7,132 nt of DNA from Syntrophaceae bacterium PtaB.Bin038 (GCA_002067855.1 MVQS01000296.1:1-7132); one strand, 5' to 3'; shown: positions 1 through 6,483, counted from the first letter of the stretch. Numbers and translations are program-made. Notes: generated by a model from the sequence alone, not told the origin.

Positions 1-2154
1 CTGCGATGCCGTGTAGGGGATGGGGATCCCCATGAGGATGCAGCCGAGGATGGAGCCGATGGCGGCGACCCCCGTCGGGATCAGGAAGAAGACGACCTTG
101 CGGATGTTGTCGAAGACGACGCGCCCTTCCCGCACGGCGTGGAAGATGGCGGCGAAGTTGTCGTCGGTGACGACCATGTCCGAGGCTTCCTTCGCCACGT
201 CCGTCCCCTTGCGGCCCATGGCGACGCCGAGGTGGGCGGCACGCAGGGCGGGCGCATCGTTGACGCCGTCGCCCGTGACGGCCACGATCTCCCCGTGATC
301 CATCAGCTGCCGCACGATCCGCAGCTTGTGGTGGGGCGCCACGCGGGCGTAGACGGACACGGTCTTGACCCGGTAGAAGAGGTCCTCGTTCTTCATCTCC
401 TCGATCTCGCGGCCCGTGATCACGCGATCGCCCGCCGTGTCGATGCCGACCGTTTTCGCGATGGCAAGGGCCGTGGTCGGGTGGTCGCCGGTGATCATGA
501 CGACCCGGATGCCCGCCCGCCGGCAGTCGCGGACGGCCTCCACCGCCTCCTCGCGGGGCGGGTCGATCATGGCCTGGATGCCGGCAAGGGTCAGGTCGTG
601 CTCAACGTCCTCGTGCCGCAGCACGGCCAGATCGTCGGGGGCCTGCTTGTAGGCCATCGCCAGCACCCGCATCCCCTCGGAGGCGAAGCGGTCCGAGATC
701 TTGAGGATCTCTTCCGTGCGCAGGCCGTCCCGCTCCATGCAGGTGACACAGAGTTCCAGGACCTTCTCGGGGGCCCCCTTGACGAAGATGTATTTCTCGT
801 CCCCGTAGCGGTGCAGGGTCGCCATGTAGCCCCGATCCGACTCGAAGGGGACGATGCCGATCTGCGGGTACCGCTGGGCCTCCTGCTCGGGCTTCAGGCC
901 CGCCTTCAGGGCGGAGACGATCAGGGCCCCCTCCGTCGGGTCTCCGTTGACCCTCCAGATCCCCTCGTCCTCGTAGAGGCTCGACTCGTTGCACAGCAGC
1001 CCCACGCGGAAGCACATGGCCAGGTGCTCGCGCTCGCTCTCGGGTTTCGGGATCCAGTCGTGGAGGATCTCCCCCTTCGGCTCGTAGCCGGTGCCCGTCA
1101 GCTCGAAGTGCCGCGTCCCGTCGAAGACGACCTTCACCGTCATCTCGTTCTTCGTGAGGGTCCCCGTCTTGTCGGTGCAGATGACCGTCGTGCTCCCCAG
1201 GGTCTCGACGGCCGGCAGCTTCCTCAGGATCGCATTGCGCGCCGCCATGCGCTGCACGCCGACGGCCAGTGCGATGGTGAGCACCACCGGCAGGCCCTCG
1301 GGGATCGTCGCCACGGCGGCCGCCACGACGGTCATGAACATCCGGCGGACGGGCTCTCCGAGCGCGATGCCGACCGCAAAGAGCGCCGCCGACGCCGCGA
1401 GCACGTACAGTCCGATCCGGTTGGAGAAGCGGCCGAATTTCTCCTGCAGCGGCGCGCGGGCCGCCTTCGTCTCCCGGATCTCGTGGGCGATGCCGCCCAG
1501 CACCGTCCTGGCCCCCGTCTCGACGACGACGCCCGTGCCCCGCCCGTTCACGACGACGGTGCCCATGAAGGCGATGTTTCTCTGGTCGCCCGGCGTGAGG
1601 TTCGCCTCGGGGATCGCATCGGCGGTTTTTTCCGCGGGGACGGATTCCCCCGTGAGCAGCGACTCGTCGATCCGCACCTCGATGGCGCTCGTCAGCCGGA
1701 TGTCTGCGGGAACCTTCGCGCCCGAGGATAGCAGGACGATGTCGCCGGGCACGAGCCCCTCGCTCGAGATCTCCCTCTCGCGCCCCTCCCGCACGACGCG
1801 CGCCAGCGGAACGATCATCTTCTGCAGGGCGCGCACGCTCTCCTCGGCCCGGCTCTCCTGGATGAACCCGATGACGGCGTTGAACAGCAGGACCGCCCCG
1901 ATGACAATCGTGTCCTTGTACTCTCCGAGGGCGAAGGTCACGGCCGCCGCGATGAGGAGGATGTAGATCAGGGGGCTTGCGAACTGGCGCAGGAGAATGA
2001 CGGCGCGGCTCACCCGCTTTGCCTCGGGGAGACGGTTCGGCCCGTGCGATTCGAGCTTGTCCGCCGCCGTCTTCTCGTGGAGCCCCGACGGGCCCGTGCC
2101 GAGTTCCCGGTAGACCTCCTCCGCCGCCTTCTGGTACCAGTGTGCGTGAGCCAT
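1..2154 (-). CDS. P-type cation-transporting ATPase, P2-like (3' end missing)
   Basis: An integral membrane pump that uses ATP to move a cation across the cytoplasmic membrane. The first 718 residues are visible; the family usually has about 880-920, so the end of M5 through M10 lies outside the window. Seen in order: an N-terminal cation-ATPase domain (about 1-50), M1-M2 (about 58-100), the actuator-domain TGES loop (168-171), M3 (about 248-265), M4 with PEGLP (285-289), the phosphorylation motif DKTGT with D328, the nucleotide-binding KGAPE (459-463), the hinge TGDGVNDAP (from 627), and M5 (about 687-708). PEGLP with this domain order indicates a P2-type pump (Ca-type, or a relative moving another cation); there is no N-terminal heavy-metal domain. 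M5 reads FLIPTGVAA where calcium pumps carry an Asn and a Glu ligand, so calcium is not assured. The start is ATG 2154, with a GAAGGTG ribosome site just upstream and the family N-terminus right after it. The gene is divergent from ald. Confidence 0.93.
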   Translation of the reverse strand, partial: MAHAHWYQKAAEEVYRELGTGPSGLHEKTAADKLESHGPNRLPEAKRVSRAVILLRQFASPLIYILLIAAAVTFALGEYKDTIVIGAVLLFNAVIGFIQESRAEESVRALQKMIVPLARVVREGREREISSEGLVPGDIVLLSSGAKVPADIRLTSAIEVRIDESLLTGESVPAEKTADAIPEANLTPGDQRNIAFMGTVVVNGRGTGVVVETGARTVLGGIAHEIRETKAARAPLQEKFGRFSNRIGLYVLAASAALFAVGIALGEPVRRMFMTVVAAAVATIPEGLPVVLTIALAVGVQRMAARNAILRKLPAVETLGSTTVICTDKTGTLTKNEMTVKVVFDGTRHFELTGTGYEPKGEILHDWIPKPESEREHLAMCFRVGLLCNESSLYEDEGIWRVNGDPTEGALIVSALKAGLKPEQEAQRYPQIGIVPFESDRGYMATLHRYGDEKYIFVKGAPEKVLELCVTCMERDGLRTEEILKISDRFASEGMRVLAMAYKQAPDDLAVLRHEDVEHDLTLAGIQAMIDPPREEAVEAVRDCRRAGIRVVMITGDHPTTALAIAKTVGIDTAGDRVITGREIEEMKNEDLFYRVKTVSVYARVAPHHKLRIVRQLMDHGEIVAVTGDGVNDAPALRAAHLGVAMGRKGTDVAKEASDMVVTDDNFAAIFHAVREGRVVFDNIRKVVFFLIPTGVAAIGSILGCILMGIPIPYTASQ

Positions 2155-2208
2155 GCGTTCACCTTCGGGTCGGGGTGTGCCGGGGCGGTCCGCCTCCTCA
2201 CCGGCCGT

Positions 2209-2217
2209 ACTCTACCA
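2209..2217 (-). promoter_or_regulatory. Possible extended -10 element for the P-type ATPase gene
   Basis: On the minus strand TGG-TAGAGT has the form of an extended -10 box (TGn plus a 4/6 match to TATAAT), 55 bp before the ATPase start. No convincing -35 lies 17 bp upstream. Between it and the gene is an 11-bp palindrome, GGCGG-T-CCGCC (2184-2194), which could be an operator or simply reflect high G+C. Weak evidence. Confidence 0.25.
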
Positions 2218-2247
2218 CAACCGACGCCCCTTCGGCCAGCCTTCACG

Positions 2248-2264
2248 GGGGGCTGTTTGCCCCC
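2248..2264 (+). repeat. Inverted repeat GGGGGC-N5-GCCCCC upstream of ald
   Basis: Perfect 6-bp arms around a TGTTT loop, followed on the plus strand by a T-rich stretch, and ending just before the proposed -35 box of ald. It resembles a small intrinsic terminator, but no plus-strand gene lies to its left. An operator, or a shield against upstream read-through transcription, is as likely. Its role is unknown. Confidence 0.35.
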
Positions 2265-2265
2265 T

Positions 2266-2294
2266 TTGCATTTTCCCCCGTCCTTCTCTATAGT
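2266..2294 (+). promoter_or_regulatory. Candidate sigma70-type promoter of ald
   Basis: The -10 box is TATAGT (2289-2294, 5/6 match). Seventeen bases upstream is a poor -35, TTGCAT (2266-2271). This is the only AT-rich patch in the divergent region. It would start transcription near 2301 and give a leader of about 55 nt before the ald ATG at 2356. Confidence 0.5.
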
Positions 2295-2355
2295 ATGAAA
2301 AACCGTGTTTGTTCATGCCCGGAACGTGCGCCACTGCAAGGAAAGGATCGAAGCC

Positions 2356-3465
2356 ATGATCGTCGGCGTCCCCAGGGAGATCAAGGATCAGGAGTCCCGG
2401 GTGTCCATGACCCCCGGGGGGGTCCGGATGCTGTGCGAGGCGGGTCACCGCGTTTTCGTGGAGACGCAGGCTGGCGAGGGCAGCGGCTTCGGCGACGACG
2501 AGTACCGCGCCGCCGGGGCGGAGATCGTCCCCGATGCCTCCGCGGCCTGGGGTACCCAACTCGTCGTGAAGGTCAAGGAGCCCCTCCCCCCGGAATATGC
2601 CTTCCTGCGGCCCGACCTGACCCTTTTCACCTACCTGCACCTGGCCGCCGAACGGGAATTGACCCTCGAGATGATGAAGCGGGGGGTCACGGGGATCGCC
2701 TACGAGACCGTCGAACTCCCCGACGGCCGGCTGCCGCTGCTCAAACCCATGAGCGAGGTGGCCGGTCGCCTGGCCGTCCAGAAAGGGGCGTTTTACCTCG
2801 AGAAGGTCAACGGCGGGTCCGGCAAACTGATCGGCGGGGTCGCCGGCGTCGAGCCCGCCAGAGTGACGATCATCGGCGGAGGCGTCGTCGGGGCCGGCGC
2901 CGCCCGCATCGCCCTGGGGATGTGCGCCGAGGTGACCGTGCTGGACCGGGACATCGAGAGGCTGCGCCACCTCGAGGAGGTCCTTCACCGGAGACTCATC
3001 ACCCGGAGCGTCGACCCGCTCGCCGTCGAGGAGGCCGTGGCCCGGGCGGACCTGCTGATCGGGGCCGTTCTCGTCAAGGGGGCCCGGACTCCGCGCGTCG
3101 TCACCCGCGCGATGGTGGCGCGCATGGCCCGGGGCAGCGTCGTGATCGACGTCTCCGTCGATCAGGGGGGCTGCATCGAGACGATCCGCCCGACGAGGCA
3201 CTCCGACCCGGTCTACTTCGTCGGGGGCATCCTGCACTACGGGGTCACGAACATGCCCGGCGCGGTCCCCCGAACGAGCACGATCGCCCTGTCGAACGCC
3301 ACCCTGCCCTACGTGGCCCGGCTGGCCGCCGACGGCGTCCCGGCCGCCCTCCTGAAGGATCCGGGCCTCGCCAGGGGCCTCAACACCTGGCGCGGCGCCG
3401 TCACGTACCCGGCGGTGGCGGAGGCCTTCGGGCTCGAAAAGCCCCCGGCCGACCCTCTGCGTTGA
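2356..3465 (+). CDS. ald: Alanine dehydrogenase
   Basis: Catalyses the NAD-dependent reversible conversion of L-alanine to pyruvate and ammonia in the cytoplasm. The protein has 369 residues, full family length, and matches the Ald family from end to end: N-terminus MIVGVPREIKDQE with R15, KVKEP with K74, YLHLA with H95, the Rossmann loop GGGVVGAG (174-181), the acidic residue D197 closing the second Rossmann strand (NAD rather than NADP preference), VDVSVDQGG with D269, and NMPGAVPRTST with N299 and R306. All these substrate and cofactor residues are intact. The start is ATG 2356, because the family N-terminus begins there and AGGAAAGG lies 9 nt upstream; the in-frame GTG at 2305 would add 17 residues that do not look like the family. 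The gene stands alone, divergent from the ATPase and convergent with the unknown gene to its right (52-bp gap, no clear terminator). It probably serves alanine catabolism or synthesis linked to ammonium. Confidence 0.97.
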   Translation: MIVGVPREIKDQESRVSMTPGGVRMLCEAGHRVFVETQAGEGSGFGDDEYRAAGAEIVPDASAAWGTQLVVKVKEPLPPEYAFLRPDLTLFTYLHLAAERELTLEMMKRGVTGIAYETVELPDGRLPLLKPMSEVAGRLAVQKGAFYLEKVNGGSGKLIGGVAGVEPARVTIIGGGVVGAGAARIALGMCAEVTVLDRDIERLRHLEEVLHRRLITRSVDPLAVEEAVARADLLIGAVLVKGARTPRVVTRAMVARMARGSVVIDVSVDQGGCIETIRPTRHSDPVYFVGGILHYGVTNMPGAVPRTSTIALSNATLPYVARLAADGVPAALLKDPGLARGLNTWRGAVTYPAVAEAFGLEKPPADPLR

Positions 3466-3517
3466 GGCCGCCCCCGAACGCAGACCCGGCGCGTGCCGAT
3501 CGGCGCCCGCCGTGCCC

Positions 3518-4318
3518 TCAGTGGAGCGTTCCCCCCTCGACCTCGTCGAGTCGTCGCCACTCGATCCACCCCGACAGGGCCAGGGAATCGGCCCATTGCC
3601 GGATGAGCGTCACGTCCCCTTCGTGATCGTCCCGCAGGTTGCGCTCCGCCAGCGCCGCAAGCTCCCCGCCCTGCAGGACGAAGACGCTTCGCTCGTAGGG
3701 CGCCGTGAGACGGAGCCCCGTCAGAGGCTCCATGAGCCTGAAGAAGGCGTAATTCATGGTCTGCGAGGCGTCGTAGACCTTGCGAGGCGTCATCCTCCGG
3801 ATCCCCCGCGACAGCACCTCGGCCGCCTTGGCCTGCTGCTCCATGAGGGCCGTCCGCTGGATCTCCCGCAGGGCCGGGTACTCGCGGTGAAGCCACCTCT
3901 CGACCCCGATCTCGGGAGGCATCCTCGTGAGCTGGAAGACGACGCTCTCGTACCACAGCGGCAGGAACCCGCCGAGCTCGGCGATCCCGTGGATCAGGGA
4001 GAGCCGCTGGATGTCCTCGCGGATCTCCGCGCGGTAGATCGAACGGGTCCGCTCGTTGGCCACGGCCACCATCCGCATGTCGGGCGGGGCGGCGAGGAGA
4101 CGGATCAGGTGGCCGCACTCGTTGGCGATCACGTGGTTGACGAGGGGATCGTCCCCGCCGCGGTGAAACAGCACGTGTTCCTGCGAACCCGGTCCGGCCA
4201 TCCGCAGGCGCGCGAGCGATTTGAGGTCCGGCTTGCGGACCGCCCGGATGCCCTTGCCGGAGACCGTGCAAAGGGTCTCGAGGATGTCCCGGACCGGATC
4301 GAGAAGCCCCTGGATCAT
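3518..4318 (-). CDS. Hypothetical protein with a zincin-like NECGH motif
   Basis: I do not recognise this family. From ATG 4318 it has 266 residues, no signal peptide and no clear membrane segment, so it is probably cytoplasmic. Residues 62-73 read HVIANECGHLIR, which resembles the HExxH helix of zinc metallopeptidases but has Asn (66) where the first His should be; E67 and H70 are kept. The rest is mainly helical by appearance and rich in Arg, Glu and Leu, with conspicuous aromatic patches such as LPLWYES and MNYAFFRLMEPL. The start is uncertain. An in-frame ATG at 4393 would give 291 residues and has AAAGGA 9 nt upstream, but it lies in the loop of the sufB terminator. The ATG at 4318 has no good ribosome site, yet falls where transcription should begin from a promoter-like pair (4325-4353). 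Coding is supported by the long open frame, protein-like composition and tight fit between ald and the terminator. Function unknown; an inactive or unusual metallopeptidase-like protein is only a guess. Confidence 0.75.
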   Translation of the reverse strand: MIQGLLDPVRDILETLCTVSGKGIRAVRKPDLKSLARLRMAGPGSQEHVLFHRGGDDPLVNHVIANECGHLIRLLAAPPDMRMVAVANERTRSIYRAEIREDIQRLSLIHGIAELGGFLPLWYESVVFQLTRMPPEIGVERWLHREYPALREIQRTALMEQQAKAAEVLSRGIRRMTPRKVYDASQTMNYAFFRLMEPLTGLRLTAPYERSVFVLQGGELAALAERNLRDDHEGDVTLIRQWADSLALSGWIEWRRLDEVEGGTLH

Positions 4319-4324
4319 GATCCG

Positions 4325-4353
4325 GTCATACCCCGGAATGCTCCCGGAATCAA
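4325..4353 (-). promoter_or_regulatory. Candidate promoter directly abutting the unknown gene
   Basis: On the minus strand TTGATT (4353-4348) and TATGAC (4330-4325) are separated by exactly 17 bp. The expected start of transcription, 7 nt past the -10 box, is the A of the ATG at 4318, which would make the mRNA leaderless. The -10 matches 4/6 and the -35 matches 4/6. It lies downstream of the sufB terminator, so the gene could be transcribed independently of sufCB. Confidence 0.4.
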
Positions 4354-4374
4354 CCTCCCGCTTCTCCGGCGAAA

Positions 4375-4410
4375 AGAAAGGATCGGGGCCCATTCTCCCC
4401 GATCCTTTCT
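4375..4410 (-). terminator. Intrinsic terminator of the sufC-sufB operon
   Basis: A perfect 14-bp stem, AGAAAGGATCGGGG (4375-4388) against CCCCGATCCTTTCT (4397-4410), with an 8-nt loop. On the minus strand the closing arm runs into TTTCTTTTC, a U-rich tail, so the terminator is oriented to end transcripts coming from sufB, whose stop is 50 bp upstream. On the plus strand the stem is followed by GCGTCC with no T-run, so it should be one-directional. An in-frame ATG of the next gene (4393) sits in the loop. Confidence 0.85.
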
Positions 4411-4414
4411 GCGT

Positions 4415-4449
4415 CCTGGTGCCTGTTGCCTGAAGCCTGCCGCCTCGCG
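4415..4449 (-). repeat. Heptamer repeat array, five units, after sufB
   Basis: Five consecutive 7-bp units on the plus strand: four of the form CCTGnnG (4415, 4422, 4429, 4436) and a fifth, CCTCGCG (4443). The array lies between the sufB stop and its terminator, so it is in the 3' untranslated region of the operon. The same 7-bp period and CCT core recur after the ferredoxin gene (6902-7001). Confidence 0.7.
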
Positions 4450-4459
4450 GCCGGTCCGG

Positions 4460-5671
4460 CTACATCACATCCTTCGAGCTTAAATCGACGGCCCGGTCGA
4501 TCTCCTCCTGCAGCTTCGGGGGCAGCCCCGGGATGTCCACGCTGAGGAAGCCCCGGACGATGGTGGAGATCGCCTCGTCCTCCGAGAGCCCCCGGGACAT
4601 AAGGTACAGGATCTCCTCCTGGGCGATCTTGCCGACCGCCGCCTCGTGGGACATCTCGACGCCGTCCGCCTTGCCCTGCAGCTCCGGGATCGCATGGATG
4701 ATCCCGCCGTTGAGGATCAGGCCCTTGCACTCCAGGTGCGCCTTCACGCCGGTCACCTCGCCGACGAGGTCGCCGCGGTTGATGATCGTGCCTCCGTTGG
4801 TGATGGCCCGGGCGATGATCTCGGCCTTCGTGTCCTCGGCCTTGAGCAGGATCCGCCCGCCCACGTCCATCTCGGACCCCGGGGTCCCCACCAGGATGCT
4901 GTAGAAGCGGGCCACGGCCCCCTTGCCCACGAGGTGCGTCGTGGGGTACATCTGCAGGCTCCTGACGGGCTTCATGCAGATGTAGTTGTTCAGGAAGAGG
5001 CCCCCCTCCTCGACGATGCCCACGGAGCGGGGCCGCACCATCACCTCTTCCGCCCAGTGGTGGATCATGGTGAAGCTGAGTTTCGCGTTCTTCTTCACGA
5101 AGAACTCCGAGATCCCCACGTGCAGCCCCCGCTTGAGGCGGGGCGACGTGGCGCAGCCCGTGATGACGTGCAGCTCGGAGCCCTCCTCGGCGATGATGAG
5201 GTTGTGCACGTACTGGCTGATGTTGTCCTTGTCGAGGTAGAGGCAGGCCTGCACGGGCCACACGGCCTTCGCCCCGGGCAGGGCCCGGATCACGTAGCCG
5301 TCGTGGAGGTTGAGCTCCGCCGCGGCCGTGTACTTGTCCGCGTCGACGGACACGAGCTTCCAGTAGTGCTCGCGGGCCCACTCGTGCTTCTTCAGGGCCT
5401 CCTTGATGGGAATCACCTCGAGGCCTTCCTGCTTCGCGTGGGCGTGCACGACGGCCGTGTCCATCTGGATGTAGGTCCCCGCACGGCCCGACTCGGTCGT
5501 GTCGATCCCCGCCTGGATCAATCGCTCCCGGTCGACGACCGGCAGCGTCTTGAGGTCCTTCACGTAGTCGTGCCTGACGGGTTCTGCGGTGAACGTCGCC
5601 AGGTCCACGTCGGGGCCGATGGCGGCCTTCTTGTCCTTCGCCTCGCGTGCCCGATCGGTCAGATTGCGCAT
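4460..5671 (-). CDS. sufB: SufB-like Fe-S assembly scaffold (minimal SufCB/SMS type)
   Basis: Scaffold protein on which, with the ATPase SufC, Fe-S clusters are assembled in the cytoplasm. It has 403 residues, shorter than E. coli SufB (about 495), and is of the compact SufB/SufD-ancestor kind found with SufC alone in many archaea and anaerobic bacteria (called SMS in recent literature). The SufBD core is clear: EGSELHVITGCATSP with C173, GLHVGISEFFV, the beta-helix region, LECKGLIL with C315, SHEAAVGKI with H342-E343, and the C-terminal helix GLSEDEAISTIVRGFL. By eye, C173 matches the Cys of E. coli SufB that takes part in sulfur transfer (C254), and E343 matches E434. The position of the assembly Cys C405 appears to be G323. 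The start is ATG 5671, with GAGGAG 8 nt upstream inside sufC; the GTG at 5680 is too close to that site. It overlaps the end of sufC by 13 nt, implying translational coupling. No sufD, sufS, sufE or sufU is in the window, so the sulfur donor must be encoded elsewhere or be free sulfide. Confidence 0.94.
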   Translation of the reverse strand: MRNLTDRAREAKDKKAAIGPDVDLATFTAEPVRHDYVKDLKTLPVVDRERLIQAGIDTTESGRAGTYIQMDTAVVHAHAKQEGLEVIPIKEALKKHEWAREHYWKLVSVDADKYTAAAELNLHDGYVIRALPGAKAVWPVQACLYLDKDNISQYVHNLIIAEEGSELHVITGCATSPRLKRGLHVGISEFFVKKNAKLSFTMIHHWAEEVMVRPRSVGIVEEGGLFLNNYICMKPVRSLQMYPTTHLVGKGAVARFYSILVGTPGSEMDVGGRILLKAEDTKAEIIARAITNGGTIINRGDLVGEVTGVKAHLECKGLILNGGIIHAIPELQGKADGVEMSHEAAVGKIAQEEILYLMSRGLSEDEAISTIVRGFLSVDIPGLPPKLQEEIDRAVDLSSKDVM

Positions 5672-6417
5672 TTGACACACTCCTCGTATCCCATGACCTT
5701 GATGCAGTTGAAGATGTCCGACGGGTTGTTGGAACAGGACAGCACGCCGTTGAACAGCACCTGACCCTTGTCCGCCGTGACGTAGTCCAGGATGAACCCC
5801 GTGTGCGTGATGATGAGGCCCATCTTCGTCCGCTCCTTCTTCCGCTGGAGCTGGGACTTGTGGGGTTCCGTGTGGAAATCACGCTGGAGCAGCATGCTGA
5901 TCGTGTTGCCGATCAGGGCGATGTTCTCGAGATCCACGCCGGACTCGGGCTCGTCGAAGAGAAGCAGGTCGGGCTGCTGGGCCATGAGCTGAACCAGCTC
6001 CGATCGCTTGATCTCCCCGCCCGAGAACCCCGCGTTGATGTCCCGGTCGAGGAAATCGGTGAAGTTCATCCTTGCCGCCATGCCCGCCACGTCGACGTCG
6101 CGGCCCCCGGCGCAGATCTGCACCATCTGCCTCGTCTTGAGGCCGTTGACCGTCGGCGGACGCTGGTAGGACATCCCGATGCCCAGCCTGGCCCTCTCGT
6201 TGATGGGCAGGTTCGTGATGTCGACGCCCTTGAAGGTGATCCTGCCCGCCGTGACCTTGTACTGGGGGTATCCCATGATGGTCATGAGGAGTGACGTCTT
6301 GCCCGATCCGTTCGGCCCGAACAGGATGTGGGTCTCCCCGGGGTTGATCTGGAGGTCGATGTGTCGGAGGACCTCCCGCTCGCCCAGTTTCACCTGGAGA
6401 TCTTCGATGAGAAGCAT
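5659..6417 (-). CDS. sufC: SufC-like Fe-S assembly ATPase
   Basis: ABC-type ATPase subunit of the SufBC complex; it drives conformational change in SufB during cluster assembly and is soluble, not a transporter subunit. It has 252 residues. Seen: Walker A GPNGSGKT (34-41), Q-loop MSYQRPPTV with Q85, ABC signature FSGGE (131-135), Walker B LLLFDEPESGVD (151-162; E156 as catalytic Glu), and the switch His in IITHTG (H205). FSGGEIKRSE and DEPESGVD are typical of SufC rather than other ABC ATPases. Two features differ from E. coli SufC by eye: a longer, charged, lysine- and arginine-rich segment between Walker B and the switch His (about 178-199), and a C-terminal Cys pair C247-x-x-C250. The start is ATG 6417 with AAAGGAG 6 nt upstream; an in-frame TTG at 6450 would add an unlikely 11-residue extension. 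It is the first gene of the operon, with the promoter at 6490-6518, and overlaps sufB. Confidence 0.95.
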   Translation of the reverse strand: MLLIEDLQVKLGEREVLRHIDLQINPGETHILFGPNGSGKTSLLMTIMGYPQYKVTAGRITFKGVDITNLPINERARLGIGMSYQRPPTVNGLKTRQMVQICAGGRDVDVAGMAARMNFTDFLDRDINAGFSGGEIKRSELVQLMAQQPDLLLFDEPESGVDLENIALIGNTISMLLQRDFHTEPHKSQLQRKKERTKMGLIITHTGFILDYVTADKGQVLFNGVLSCSNNPSDIFNCIKVMGYEECVKCAI

Positions 6418-6452
6418 CCCTGACTCCTTTCGTGATTCTCTTGTAAACAAAC

Positions 6453-6471
6453 GCGATGCGCATTGCGATGC
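6453..6471. promoter_or_regulatory. Near-palindrome in the sufC leader
   Basis: GCGATGCGCATTGC (6453-6466) is a 14-bp palindrome except for one symmetric pair, around a perfect ATGCGCAT core. A second GCGATGC (6465-6471) follows as a direct repeat 12 bp on. It lies in the 5' leader of sufC, between the predicted transcription start (near 6483) and the ribosome site. It could be a regulator site; no known family consensus is recognised. Confidence 0.35.
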
Positions 6472-6483
6472 AGCGCGTCAAGT

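Noticed and set aside
139..1731. A 530-codon plus-strand open frame opposite the P-type ATPase
   Set aside because: Its product is a low-complexity Arg/Gly/Asp/His-rich string with no domain, while the other strand encodes an unmistakable ATPase. Long antisense frames are common in high-G+C coding DNA.
2305..2355. A GTG start that would extend ald by 17 residues
   Set aside because: The family N-terminus MIVGVPREIK begins at 2356, where a ribosome site is properly spaced.
2212..3237. A 341-codon minus-strand frame opposite ald
   Set aside because: Antisense to a gene with full family conservation; the composition is that of a shadow frame.
3466..3517. A terminator between the convergent ald and unknown genes
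   Set aside because: The 52 bp are GC-rich, with only short imperfect inverted repeats and no T-run, so no terminator can be supported.
2019..3626. A 535-codon plus-strand frame through the intergenic region and ald
   Set aside because: It overlaps ald in another frame; the product is Arg/Pro-rich and unlike any protein, and it crosses the divergent promoter region.
5672..5680. A GTG start for sufB three codons upstream
   Set aside because: It directly abuts the GAGGAG site; the ATG at 5671 has the proper 8-nt spacing.
4646..5764. A 372-codon plus-strand frame opposite sufB and the end of sufC
   Set aside because: Its His/Asp/Val-rich product mirrors the sufB sequence and has no recognisable features.
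4350..5882. A 510-codon minus-strand frame spanning sufB and part of sufC
   Set aside because: It is a shifted frame over two recognised genes and is rich in Arg, Gly and Pro.
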